Shown: positions 53,060 to 61,178, numbered from the stretch's first letter. The stretch: DNA of 64,000 nucleotides from Rhodococcus sp. RD6.2 (GCF_001040705.1 NZ_CVQP01000008.1:56209-120208), one strand, 5' to 3'. Program-made: numbers and translations. The notes: generated from the letters alone by a model not told the origin.

Positions 53060-53407
53060 TTAGTCGCCGTCGCCGGGGCGTCCTGCGAGCAGTCGCTTCG
53101 GCGCAGTGCGGCACCACGCCTCGGTGACCAGTTCCACCAACTGGTCGTGGTCGACGGCGTCGAGATCGACGAGGATCGCCCCGTACCCGTCGTAGTGCGG
53201 CGTCGTGTAGAACGCGCGGTCGCCCGATGACAGCAGGGCCTCCTTCTCGTCGAGGCCGCAGCACACCACGAGACCACCGTCGGCATCGCTGCGCAGACGG
53301 ACGAAGCCCTTGCCCGCCACCTTCAGCGCCGGGGTGCGGTACCAGGTGGATTCCGCGACCTCCGGCAACCCGCTCGCGGCGGCGACGACGTCTTCCCAGG
53401 TGTGCAT
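53060..53407 (-). CDS. MmcQ/YjbR family protein
   Basis: 115-residue small protein of the MmcQ/YjbR-like fold, a family with a DNA-binding-like wing but no proven activity. Marks are the N-terminal [27 protein letters not shown] and [35 protein letters not shown] 53407 is the family start. It lies upstream of rpe on the same strand (10 nt from the rpe GTG) so it may lead that operon. Function unknown. Confidence 0.85.
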   Translation of the reverse strand: MHTWEDVVAAASGLPEVAESTWYRTPALKVAGKGFVRLRSDADGGLVVCCGLDEKEALLSSGDRAFYTTPHYDGYGAILVDLDAVDHDQLVELVTEAWCRTAPKRLLAGRPGDGD

Positions 53408-53480
53408 GCAGTCGAGTGTGCGCCACCGATCGGCGTGAACCTTGGACGAATGCGCACATCACGCGATGGGCGATTTGCCC

Positions 53481-53501
53481 TATTCTCGACGGGTACCCGT
53501 C
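53481..53501 (+). promoter_or_regulatory. -10 element and palindrome ahead of the CNNM cluster
   Basis: TATTCT at 53481-53486 looks like a -10, immediately followed by the perfect 14-bp palindrome GACGGGTACCCGTC at 53488-53501, where the transcript would begin. The palindrome could be an operator or the 5' end of the mRNA hairpin. The leader ORF starts 22 nt later. Confidence 0.45.
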
Positions 53502-53523
53502 TGAACCCACACAGAGAGAGTTC

Positions 53524-53610
53524 ATGAAGAGCGCACGGCGCAAACCTCGAAGACCCGTACCGCCCCGCACACCCCACGGTGCCGCGACCCTCCCGGAGGC
53601 GCGACCGTGA
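53524..53610 (+). CDS. 28-residue Arg/Pro-rich leader ORF coupled to the first CNNM gene
   Basis: Starts ATG at 53524 after a GAGAGAG purine run and encodes a basic proline-rich peptide (MKSARRKPRRPVPPRTP, then HGAATLPEARP). Its stop overlaps the GTG start of the next gene in GTGA, so a ribosome ending the leader lies on the start of the transporter. PVPP can slow ribosomes, and Pro-stop endings often terminate slowly, though CCG-TGA ends occur elsewhere in this window. No similar peptide is known to me. It may be a regulatory uORF or only part of the 5' leader. Confidence 0.5.
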   Translation: MKSARRKPRRPVPPRTPHGAATLPEARP

Positions 53611-54977
53611 TCACTGTCCTCACGATCCTCTTCGGCGTGGCGGTCGTCCTGCTCATCACCGCCGTGACCGGCTACTTCGTCGCCCAGGAATTCGCCTTCA
53701 TGGCCGTCGACCGGTCCCGCCTCACCGCGCGTGCCGAAGCCGGTGACCCCGCCGCCGCACGCGCACTCGCCGTCACCCGCCGCACCTCCTTCATGCTGTC
53801 CGGCGCGCAGCTCGGCATCACCGTCACCGGCCTGCTGGTCGGCTACGTCGCCGAGCCGCTGATCGGCCGCGGACTCGGGGAACTCCTCGGCGGCGTCGGG
53901 ATCCCCACCCCTGTCGGGGTCGGCATCGGCGCGATCGCGGCCGTACTGCTGTCCACCGTCGTCCAGATGGTGTTCGGCGAGTTGTTCCCGAAGAACCTCG
54001 CGATCGCCCGCCCCGAGCTCGTCGCGGGCCGCCTCGCCTTGTCGACGACGCTGTACCTCACCCTGTTCGGCTGGCTGATCACACTGTTCGACGCGTCCTC
54101 GAACCTCCTGCTGCGGGCGCTGCGGATCGAACCCGTCCACGATGTCGAGCACTCGGCAACCGTCCGCGACCTCGAACACATCGTCGCCGAGTCCCGAAAC
54201 ACCGGCGAGCTCCCCCGCGAGCTGTCCGCACTGCTCGACCGCATCCTCGACTTCCCCACGCGCACAGCCGAACACGCGATGGTCCCGCGTTCCCGGGTCG
54301 ATGTGGTCCGCGCCGACGAACCCGCCTCCGACGTGATCGCGCGGATGGGCTCCGGTCACACCCGCTATCCCGTCGTCGGCGCCTCGAGCGACGACCTGGT
54401 CGGCGTCGTCCACCTGCACGACCTGCTGGGTGCACCCCCGACGGGCACCGCCGCGGATCACGCGCGCCCCGCGGTGCTCGTTCCGACCACGCTCCCGCTG
54501 CCGGACGTCCTGTCCCGGTTGACGTCCGCGAAGGACGAAATGGCGCTGGTCATCGACGAATACGGCGGCTTCGCGGGCGCCGTCACGATCGAGGACATGG
54601 CCGAGGAACTGATCGGCGAGATCGCCGACGAACACGACCCGGATCGCGAGGCGACCGACGTCGAGGCCGTCGGCGGCGGCTGGCTGATCCCGGGCGCGGT
54701 CCACGTCGACGAGGTGGGACGCATTCTCGACCGGGACCTGCCGGAGGACGACGACTACGAGACACTCGCCGGTCTGGTGATCGCGCGGTTCGGCGGGCTG
54801 CCCGCCGTCGGCGACACCGTGACGATCGCGTTGCCGACCGATCCCGCGGACCTCATCGCGAATGAACCACCACCACCGGAGTCGCTGCACGTCGAGGTGC
54901 GGGGCGTCGACAAACACGTCCCGTCGTCACTGTTCGTCACCGTCGCAGAAGATGTGAAGGGGCAGGGCGATGAGTAA
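53607..54977 (+). CDS. CNNM/CorC-type membrane protein with CBS pair (1)
   Basis: 456-residue protein. The DUF21/CNNM membrane domain (about 1-185) has three to four helices and the conserved QLGITVTGLLVGYVAEPLIG and FGELFPKNLAIARPEL; a CBS pair (about 210-340) follows with VPRSRVDVV, IDEYGGFAGAVTIEDMAEELIGEI, then the CorC/HlyC C-terminal domain (WLIPGAVHVDEVGRIL). The family includes magnesium exporters such as S. aureus MpfA and the vertebrate CNNM proteins. GTG 53607 has its own GGAGG 7 nt upstream besides the leader ORF. It overlaps the next gene by 8 nt. Confidence 0.9.
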   Translation: MITVLTILFGVAVVLLITAVTGYFVAQEFAFMAVDRSRLTARAEAGDPAAARALAVTRRTSFMLSGAQLGITVTGLLVGYVAEPLIGRGLGELLGGVGIPTPVGVGIGAIAAVLLSTVVQMVFGELFPKNLAIARPELVAGRLALSTTLYLTLFGWLITLFDASSNLLLRALRIEPVHDVEHSATVRDLEHIVAESRNTGELPRELSALLDRILDFPTRTAEHAMVPRSRVDVVRADEPASDVIARMGSGHTRYPVVGASSDDLVGVVHLHDLLGAPPTGTAADHARPAVLVPTTLPLPDVLSRLTSAKDEMALVIDEYGGFAGAVTIEDMAEELIGEIADEHDPDREATDVEAVGGGWLIPGAVHVDEVGRILDRDLPEDDDYETLAGLVIARFGGLPAVGDTVTIALPTDPADLIANEPPPPESLHVEVRGVDKHVPSSLFVTVAEDVKGQGDE

Positions 54978-55974
54978 CCCCTGGATCGTCGTCGCCGTCA
55001 CCGTCGTGCTCATCGCGGCCAGCGCGTTCTTCGTCGCCGTCGAGTTCGCGCTCATCGCCGCGCGCAGGCACCGATTGGAGGACGCGGCACCGAGCAGCCG
55101 GTCGGCACGAGCCGCGCTGCGCAGTGCGTCCGAACTGTCCGTCCTGCTCGCCGGCTCGCAGCTCGGCATCACCGTCTGCACCCTGGCACTGGGTGCGGTC
55201 ACGAAACCCGCTGTCCACCACTGGCTCACACCGATGTTCTCGCACTGGGGTGCGCCACAGTGGCTCGCCGACGTCGCCGGTTTCGTACTGGCCCTGCTGA
55301 TGGTGACGTTCCTGCACCTGGTCGTCGGCGAGATGGCACCGAAGTCGTGGGCCATCGCCCACCCCGAGAGGTCGGCGACGCTGCTCGCGATTCCGATGCG
55401 CGGGTTCATGTGGCTGACCCGCCCACTCATCGTGAGCCTGAACAGGCTGGCGAACTGGTGCCTGGTGAAGGTCGGTGTGCAGCCCGTCGACCAGGTTGCG
55501 TCCGGGCAGGACCCGGCGGCGCTGCGGCATCTCGTGGAGCACTCCGCGACGGTCGGCACCCTCGACGAGCGCTACCACGGGCATCTCACGGGGGCGCTCG
55601 AACTCGACTCGCTCACCGTCGGTGACATCGTCCGGCCGAACACCGAACCGAGCAGCGTCTCCGCCGACGCGACCGTCGAGGTGATCCGGGCGACCGCCGA
55701 TCGGCGTGGCCACCTTCGACTGCTCGTTCGCGACGCGGGCGACGTGCTCGGGGTGGTGCATGTCCGCGACAGTCTGGGCACGGCGTCGGACGTGCGGGCA
55801 CGCGACCTGATGCGCCCAGTCCTCGGCTTGGCGACGGGGACACCGGTGTACGCGGCGCTGGCGACGATGCGGGACACGCGCAGTCACATCGCGATCGTGC
55901 GCAGCGACGACGGAACGCTCGTCGGACTCATCACCCTCGCGGACGTCCTCGCGCGACTGCTGCCGACTTCCTAG
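54970..55974 (+). CDS. CNNM/CorC-type membrane protein (2), without C-terminal domain
   Basis: 334-residue paralogue. The DUF21 domain is present (FVAVEFALIAARRHRL, AGSQLGITVCTLALG, VVGEMAPKSWAIAHPE) followed by a CBS pair (VGDIVRPNTEPSSV, VLGVVHVRDSL, IAIVRSDDGTLVGLITLADVLARL). The IDEYGG-type motif and the whole CorC/HlyC domain found in its neighbours are missing. ATG 54970 overlaps the preceding gene by 8 nt, so the two may form a heteromeric pair. Ion specificity unknown. Confidence 0.88.
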   Translation: MSNPWIVVAVTVVLIAASAFFVAVEFALIAARRHRLEDAAPSSRSARAALRSASELSVLLAGSQLGITVCTLALGAVTKPAVHHWLTPMFSHWGAPQWLADVAGFVLALLMVTFLHLVVGEMAPKSWAIAHPERSATLLAIPMRGFMWLTRPLIVSLNRLANWCLVKVGVQPVDQVASGQDPAALRHLVEHSATVGTLDERYHGHLTGALELDSLTVGDIVRPNTEPSSVSADATVEVIRATADRRGHLRLLVRDAGDVLGVVHVRDSLGTASDVRARDLMRPVLGLATGTPVYAALATMRDTRSHIAIVRSDDGTLVGLITLADVLARLLPTS

Positions 55975-56017
55975 ACTGACCGGACCCCGGTCCGTCGAGT
56001 ACGACGAAGGAGGGATC

Positions 56018-56071
56018 ATGGACGGTGACGTGAGAGCCGTCCGCCGCACGCGGTCAGGGTCCGTCCCGTGA
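56018..56071 (+). CDS. 17-residue leader ORF coupled to the third CNNM gene
   Basis: ATG 56018 follows GAAGGAGG at 5 nt, a near-ideal ribosome site, and encodes MDGDVRAVRRTRSGSVP. Its stop overlaps the GTG of the next gene in GTGA. The downstream gene has only a weak ribosome site (CAGGG), so most of its translation probably depends on this leader. Like the leader before the first CNNM gene it is Arg-rich and ends Pro-stop. Sequence identity between the two is low. Confidence 0.55.
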   Translation: MDGDVRAVRRTRSGSVP

Positions 56072-57348
56072 ACACCGACACGGCACTCAACGTCGGGCTG
56101 GTCCTGCTGTTCATCCTCGTCGGGGGCGTGTTCGCGGCGACGGAGATCGCTCTGGTGTCGTTGCGGGAGAGCCAGATCCGGGCGCTGTCGCAGCGAGGCA
56201 GGCGCGGCGCCCGAACCGCGGACCTCGCCAGGAACCCCAATCGGTTCCTGTCCGCGGTCCAGATCGGGGTCACGGTCGCCGGCTTCTTCTCCGCCGCGTA
56301 CGGCGCATCGGCGATCGCGCCCGACATCGCCCCCACCCTCCGCGGGTGGGGGCTCTCGAGCGACACCGCCGACGTCCTGGCGTTGATCGGCACGACGCTC
56401 GTCGTCGCCTATCTCTCACTGGTTCTGGGCGAGCTGGTGCCCAAGAGGATTGCGCTCCAACGCTCGACCGGCGTCGCCCGGGCCACCGGCCCGCCGCTCG
56501 ACCGGTTCGCGGTGCTGATGCGTCCGGTGATCTGGCTGCTGTCCGTCTCGACCGACGCGGTGGTCCGGCTCCTCGGCGGCGACCCGTCCCGGACCGCCGA
56601 GGCCGTCACCCCCGAGGAGCTACGGGAACTGCTGATCGGACACGACGCGCTCCCCGCCGAGCAGCGAAAGGTGCTGTCGGAGGTGTTCGACGCCGGGAAC
56701 CGCACGCTGACGGAGGTGATGCGCCCGCGAACCGAGGTGGATCACCTGGAAGCGGACAGCACCGTTCGGCAGGCCCGGGATCGCGCGATCGAGCTCGGGC
56801 ACAGTCGCCTTCCCGTCGTGGTCGGTGGTTCACTCGACGCCGTCCTGGGGTTCGTACACCTGCGGGACCTGTTCCGGGCGGACGGTGACGCGGTGGTGGC
56901 CGACCTGTGCCGCCCGCTGGTGCAGTTTCCCGGCAGCAAGCGGGCACTGTCAGCGCTGGCGGAGATGCGCCGCGAGAACGTCCAACTGGTTCTGGTGATC
57001 GACGAGTACGGCGGTTCCGCGGGCATCGTGACGCTCGAGGACATCGTCGAGGAACTCGTCGGCGAGATCGGCGACGAGTTCGACGACGCCACCGAATCCG
57101 ACTCGTCGACCTCACGACCGGACACCGTCGACGGCCTACTTCTCGCCGACGACTTCGAGAAGCAGACGGGCATCGCACTGCCTCCCGGCCCGTTCGACAC
57201 CGTCGGTGGATTCGTCATGCACCGACTGCAACACGTCCCCCGGGTCGGTGACGCCGTCACCGTGGGCGGTGTCAGCCTGACCGTCGCCGCACTCGACGGT
57301 CATCGCGTCGATCGCATCACCCTGGGCGCCGCCGACAGCCCTCAGTGA
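56068..57348 (+). CDS. CNNM/CorC-type membrane protein with CBS pair (3)
   Basis: 426-residue paralogue with all three parts: DUF21 domain (ATEIALVSLRESQIRAL, FLSAVQIGVTVAGFFSAAYG, LVLGELVPKRIALQ), CBS pair (VMRPRTEVDHLEA, GFVHLRDLFRA, VIDEYGGSAGIVTLEDIVEELVGEIGDEF) and CorC/HlyC domain (LLLADDFEKQTGIALPPGPFDTVGGFVM). GTG 56068 begins in GTGA with the leader ORF. It is 93 nt after gene 2 and probably in the same transcript. Its end overlaps the convergent zinc-finger gene by 7 nt. Likely a divalent cation exporter; inference. Confidence 0.9.
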   Translation: MNTDTALNVGLVLLFILVGGVFAATEIALVSLRESQIRALSQRGRRGARTADLARNPNRFLSAVQIGVTVAGFFSAAYGASAIAPDIAPTLRGWGLSSDTADVLALIGTTLVVAYLSLVLGELVPKRIALQRSTGVARATGPPLDRFAVLMRPVIWLLSVSTDAVVRLLGGDPSRTAEAVTPEELRELLIGHDALPAEQRKVLSEVFDAGNRTLTEVMRPRTEVDHLEADSTVRQARDRAIELGHSRLPVVVGGSLDAVLGFVHLRDLFRADGDAVVADLCRPLVQFPGSKRALSALAEMRRENVQLVLVIDEYGGSAGIVTLEDIVEELVGEIGDEFDDATESDSSTSRPDTVDGLLLADDFEKQTGIALPPGPFDTVGGFVMHRLQHVPRVGDAVTVGGVSLTVAALDGHRVDRITLGAADSPQ

Positions 57349-57689
57349 ACGTGGTCGCGCCAGTCCAGCGGTACCCGGCCCTCCGGTCCCGGCGCGGGCT
57401 GATTCAGTGGGTGGTGCCGGGGCTCGGCGAGTTCCGGTCCCTCGTACATCCGCTCGGTCCGGTAGTTCCAGAACCAGTCCTCGCCCGGCTCGTAGCTCTG
57501 TACGAACGGGTGACCGGTCGCGGCGGCGTGCGCCGACGCGTGCTGCGCGGGCGACGAATCGCAGCACCCGATGTGCCCGCACTCGGCGCAGCGACGCAGG
57601 TGCACCCACCACCCCTGCGCGGCGTCGCAATCGACGCAACCCGGTCCGCTCGGCGGCACGTCCGGCGCGATGCCCTCGATGTCAGTCAT
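57342..57689 (-). CDS. UBP-type (ZnF-UBP) zinc finger protein
   Basis: 115-residue protein that is essentially one ubiquitin-hydrolase-type zinc finger. The ligand set is complete: C18-x2-C21, C34-x2-C37, C42, H50-x3-H54-x5-H60, in GCVDCDAAQGWWVHLRRCAECGHIGCCD and the QHASAHAAATGHP segment; the end has WNYRTERMYE, comparable to the ubiquitin-tail pocket of eukaryotic members. A Pro-rich tail follows. Eukaryotic versions bind a free C-terminal Gly-Gly; the bacterial ligand is unknown. ATG 57689 overlaps the kinase gene by 8 nt, so it is the last member of the REC-TrxR/kinase operon. Confidence 0.9.
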   Translation of the reverse strand: MTDIEGIAPDVPPSGPGCVDCDAAQGWWVHLRRCAECGHIGCCDSSPAQHASAHAAATGHPFVQSYEPGEDWFWNYRTERMYEGPELAEPRHHPLNQPAPGPEGRVPLDWRDHVH

Positions 57690-59121
57690 GTTCTTCTCCC
57701 TCCGGTGCGGTGAGCGGGACACGGACCACGAATTCGGTTTTCCCAGGGCGTGATTCGACGCGAATGTCGCCCCCGTGCCGGTCGACGATCCGCCACGAGA
57801 TGTCGAGACCGAGGCCCGTCCCCTCCCCGACCGGTTTGGTCGTGAAGAACGGCTCGAAGATGCGGCCGCGCAGGTCGTCGGGGATGCCCGGCCCGGTGTC
57901 CTCGATGACAACGGCGAGGCGGTCGCCGTCTGGCCGGGTGCGGACGGTGAGCGTTCCGCGGCCATCCATTGCCCCGACGGCGTTGTCGACGAGGTTGGTC
58001 CACACCTGGTTGAGTTCGGCTGCGTGTACCGGGATCGGCGGCAACGTCCGGTCGTAGTCCTTCACCACCTCGACGCCCGTGCCGATCTTTCCGCTGAGCA
58101 TCACGAGTGTGCTGTCGAGCAGATCGTGCACGTCGGAGACCTGCACGGGGGCCCGGTCGAGCTGCGAATACTGTTTCGCGGCACCGACGAGGTTGGTGAT
58201 CCTGGAGGTGGACTCGGTGATCTCGTTCATCAGCAGTTCGGTCTCGATGGTGTGCGCGAGCCACCCGACTGCACTGGCGAGAATCTCCGGGTCGACGGTC
58301 GACGCGACCCGCTCGAGCCAGGCGACGTCCAACCCCGCCTGCACGAACGTCGGCGCGAGGGTCCACGCGCCCGCGATGCCGTGGTTCTCGAGCCACGCAC
58401 CGAGTTCGTCCTCGCGGTCGGATTCCTCCAGCGGACTCAGTGTCGGCGCGCTCGCGACGACCCCCACCGCGTCCTCCTGGATGCCGATGAGCAGGTGAAG
58501 CACCGCGGGGTCGTAGGCACCGGACGCGATCAGCCCCAGCTTGTGCCGCATCTTCACGACCCGGTCCCGGAGTTCGGAGGTGGCCCGGACGGCGGCCGCC
58601 GCGGGATTGTTCAGCTCGTGTGTCAGGCCCGCCGACAGTGATCCGAGGGCCAGCAGGCGTTCGCGCTGGTCGAGGATTTCCCGTGCGTTGCGATTGCCGA
58701 AGAACAGCCCCTCCAGCAGGTGCAGTGCCATCGGGAACCAGTCGGCCATCAGGCGCGCGAAGTCCCCGGCGTCGAGAACGAAGAACGTGGCGCCCTCCGG
58801 CACCATCATCGATCCGCTGTAGACCTGCGGAACCCGGTCACCCATGTACGCGGTCCATGCGCCCGCGTAGGACCCGCGGTGCGAGGTGCGTGACATCTCC
58901 ACCTCACGCGTACCCGACAGCACCGTCAGGACCACCGTGCCGTCGAGCAGGACGTAGAAGCAGGTGGCGGGCTCCCCCTCCCGGTACACCGGACCGGGTT
59001 CCACCGTCTCGATCCGCCCCACCCGGCACAACTCGTCCAACTGGTCGTCGTCGAGTTTCTCGAAGAGGAACAGTGTCCGCAGCAGGTCCGGCGAGCAGAC
59101 CGGCACCGCGCCGCCGCTCAT
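57682..59121 (-). CDS. Sensor histidine kinase with cNMP-binding-like domain
   Basis: 479-residue soluble kinase. Residues about 14-135 form a cyclic-nucleotide-binding-like jelly roll (LFLFEKLDDDQLDEL, EGEPATCFYVLLDGTVVLTV), but the phosphate-binding cassette of true cNMP binders is replaced, so the ligand is uncertain. The dimerisation box has His 168 in GLTHELNNPAAAAVRA; N-box NQVWTNLVDNAVGAM, G1 EDTGPGIPDDL and G2 GEGTGLGLDI are intact. No membrane segment: it senses a cytosolic signal. ATG 59121 overlaps the stop of the REC-TrxR gene (ATGA), suggesting direct partnership. Confidence 0.9.
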   Translation of the reverse strand: MSGGAVPVCSPDLLRTLFLFEKLDDDQLDELCRVGRIETVEPGPVYREGEPATCFYVLLDGTVVLTVLSGTREVEMSRTSHRGSYAGAWTAYMGDRVPQVYSGSMMVPEGATFFVLDAGDFARLMADWFPMALHLLEGLFFGNRNAREILDQRERLLALGSLSAGLTHELNNPAAAAVRATSELRDRVVKMRHKLGLIASGAYDPAVLHLLIGIQEDAVGVVASAPTLSPLEESDREDELGAWLENHGIAGAWTLAPTFVQAGLDVAWLERVASTVDPEILASAVGWLAHTIETELLMNEITESTSRITNLVGAAKQYSQLDRAPVQVSDVHDLLDSTLVMLSGKIGTGVEVVKDYDRTLPPIPVHAAELNQVWTNLVDNAVGAMDGRGTLTVRTRPDGDRLAVVIEDTGPGIPDDLRGRIFEPFFTTKPVGEGTGLGLDISWRIVDRHGGDIRVESRPGKTEFVVRVPLTAPEGEEHD

Positions 59122-60776
59122 TGCCGGTCCAGGTAGCGGTGCACCAGCATGACGGCCATCGCGCCTTCACCGACCGCGGACGCCACTCGTTTCGCCGAAT
59201 CAGCCCGTACGTCTCCGGCCGCGAACACCCCCGGGACACTCGTTTCCAGGTGCTGAGGTGGCCGGTCGAGATCCCAGCCGTGTGGCCGACGCCCGTCCAC
59301 GACGAGGTCGGGACCGGCCACGACGTATCCGGCGTCGTCGCGGACGACGACGCCGTCGAGCCAGTCGGTGCGGGGCGCGGCACCGATGAACAGGAACAGC
59401 CAGGGCGCATCGACGGTGTCGACCGCTCCGGTGACGTTGTCGCGCAGCATGATCCGCGACAGGTGGTCGTCGCCGTCCGCTCCGATCACCTCCGAGCAGG
59501 CGCGGACGACGATGCGCGGGTTCCGGGCGATCTGCTGGATCAGGTAGTGCGACATGGACGCGTCGAGGGATTTCGCGCGCACCACGATCGTGACCGAGCG
59601 GGCACTCCTCGCCAGATAGACCGCCGCCTGGCCCGCGGAGTTCGCCCCGCCGACGATGTACACGTCCTGGTCCGCGCACCGCGCCGCCTCGGTGACCGCG
59701 GAGCCGTAGAACACGCCGCGGCCGGTGAAGTCGTCGATCCCCGGCACCGGCAACTGCCGGTAGGACACCCCGGTCGCGAGGATGACGGTGTGCGCGTCGA
59801 GGGTGGCGCCGTCGGCGAACCGCACGGTCCGCGCGGACCCGTTCACCTCGAGTGCCACGACCTCGCGGGTGGTCACGATCTCGGCGCCGAACTTCGCAGC
59901 CTGGCGCCTGGCGCGGTCGGCGAGCTGGCCTCCCGACAGCCCGTCCGGGAATCCGAGATAGTTCTCGATCCGCGAACTCTGTCCGGCCTGCCCGCCCGTG
60001 GCGGTGCGCTCGATGAGGACGGTGCGCAGCCCCTCCGATGCGCCGTACACGGCCGCGCCGAGCCCGGCCGGGCCGCCGCCGATGACGACGAGGTCGTAGA
60101 AGTCGGCACAGGGTGTCGTGGACAGACCGACGCGGTCCGCCAGTTCCGAATCGGTCGGCTCCACCAACGCCCGGCCGTCGCTGGTGATCACCACCGGCAA
60201 CCGCATGCCGTCGGCGCCCGCGGCCTCCAACAACCGCTGCCCCTCCGGCTCGTCCGACATGTACCACCGATACGGACACTGGTTACGCGCCAAGAACTCC
60301 CGCACCTCCGACGACCGCGCGGACCACCGGTGTCCGATGATCCGAATTTCGGTGACGGGCCGGGAGTCCGACGTCGCCCACGCCTCGAGCAACGCATCGA
60401 GGACCGGATACAGCTTCTCCTCCGGCGGATCCCACGGTTTGAGCAGATAGTGGTCGAGGTCGACGACGTTGATGGCGTCGATCGCCGCGTTGGTGTCGGC
60501 GTACGCGGTGAGCAGCACGCGCTTCGCGGCGGGATACAGGTCCATGCCCTGTTCGAGGAATTCGATGCCGCTCATGCCCGGCATCCGGAAGTCGGCGAGC
60601 AGCACAGCGACTGGATCGCCCCGCAACTTCATCTCCTTGAGCGCGTCCAGCGCGTCGGCCCCCGACTGCGCGCGGACGATCCGGTACGACTCCCCGTACC
60701 GACGCCGCAGGTCGCGCACGATGGCGCGGGAGACGTTCGGATCGTCGTCGACGCTGAGGATCGCGGGCAGAGCCAT
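59118..60776 (-). CDS. Receiver domain - thioredoxin reductase-like flavoprotein fusion
   Basis: 552-residue fusion. Residues 1-125 are a complete response-regulator receiver (acid pocket DDD 10-12, phospho-acceptor Asp 62 in LLADFRMPG, Thr 90, Lys 113). About 140-220 looks like a glutaredoxin/thioredoxin-like module (IIGHRWSARSSEVREFLARNQCPY, LPVVITSDGRALVEP) without a CxxC. The rest is a thioredoxin-reductase-type FAD/NAD(P) domain (VVIGGGPAGLGAAVY 231-245, GGQAGQSSRIENYLGFP 261-277, VYIVGGANSAGQAA, GVFAAGDVR) that lacks the redox-active CxxC, so electrons must go to another acceptor. ATG 60776 has GGGAG 4 nt upstream. Coupled to the histidine kinase, which probably phosphorylates Asp 62 and so gates the reductase. 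Confidence 0.9.
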   Translation of the reverse strand: MALPAILSVDDDPNVSRAIVRDLRRRYGESYRIVRAQSGADALDALKEMKLRGDPVAVLLADFRMPGMSGIEFLEQGMDLYPAAKRVLLTAYADTNAAIDAINVVDLDHYLLKPWDPPEEKLYPVLDALLEAWATSDSRPVTEIRIIGHRWSARSSEVREFLARNQCPYRWYMSDEPEGQRLLEAAGADGMRLPVVITSDGRALVEPTDSELADRVGLSTTPCADFYDLVVIGGGPAGLGAAVYGASEGLRTVLIERTATGGQAGQSSRIENYLGFPDGLSGGQLADRARRQAAKFGAEIVTTREVVALEVNGSARTVRFADGATLDAHTVILATGVSYRQLPVPGIDDFTGRGVFYGSAVTEAARCADQDVYIVGGANSAGQAAVYLARSARSVTIVVRAKSLDASMSHYLIQQIARNPRIVVRACSEVIGADGDDHLSRIMLRDNVTGAVDTVDAPWLFLFIGAAPRTDWLDGVVVRDDAGYVVAGPDLVVDGRRPHGWDLDRPPQHLETSVPGVFAAGDVRADSAKRVASAVGEGAMAVMLVHRYLDRQ

Positions 60777-60869
60777 CGCACTCCCATCCGGGACCGGGGA
60801 ATCCACTCGACATCGAGTATCGCAACGTTTGCAGCGTCGCGCGCCCCGCCCTCGCGCCGGCGGAGGCGC

Positions 60870-61178
60870 TCAGCCGACCGATTCGGACGGTGGGAGCATG
60901 CACATCGGCGGCGGTGGCACCTGATACTCCTCGCATCGTTCCTGTCGGCGTTCAAGCTGCTGTTGCCGTTGCTCGTCGCGGCGGTCCTGAGCGTCCCGGT
61001 CCCGGTCGCGGTCATCGTCCGAACCATCGTCGAGCGGACCATCGACACCGACTACGGCCACCGGTGCAGTGACACCCGGGAGCGCTGACGAATTCGCAAC
61101 CGATGAGGGAAATGCGAGTAGCGGGACAGCGACGGCCCCGGCAGCGAGAAACTCGACGAAACTGACGGCCAACGTCAT
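60870..61178 (-). CDS. Small exported protein with charged, Gln/Arg-rich tail
   Basis: 102-residue protein. ATG 61178 has an excellent GGAAGGAAGG 7 nt upstream. A hydrophobic N-terminus (FLAAGAVAVPLLAFP) suggests a signal sequence, followed by a Ser/Val stretch, an Asp/Arg repeat region (DDDRDRDRDAQDRRDEQ), a Gln/Arg coiled-coil-like part (QQQLERRQERCEE) and a Pro/Met/Cys end. I know no family. It lies 93 nt upstream of the REC-TrxR gene on the same strand, so it may be the first gene of that operon or be read on its own. Confidence 0.65.
   Translation of the reverse strand: MTLAVSFVEFLAAGAVAVPLLAFPSSVANSSALPGVTAPVAVVGVDGPLDDGSDDDRDRDRDAQDRRDEQRQQQLERRQERCEEYQVPPPPMCMLPPSESVG

Noticed and set aside
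53050-53480. FMN riboswitch ahead of the riboflavin genes
   Set aside because: No conserved RFN helices or core could be recognised upstream of rpe, ribD or ribE.
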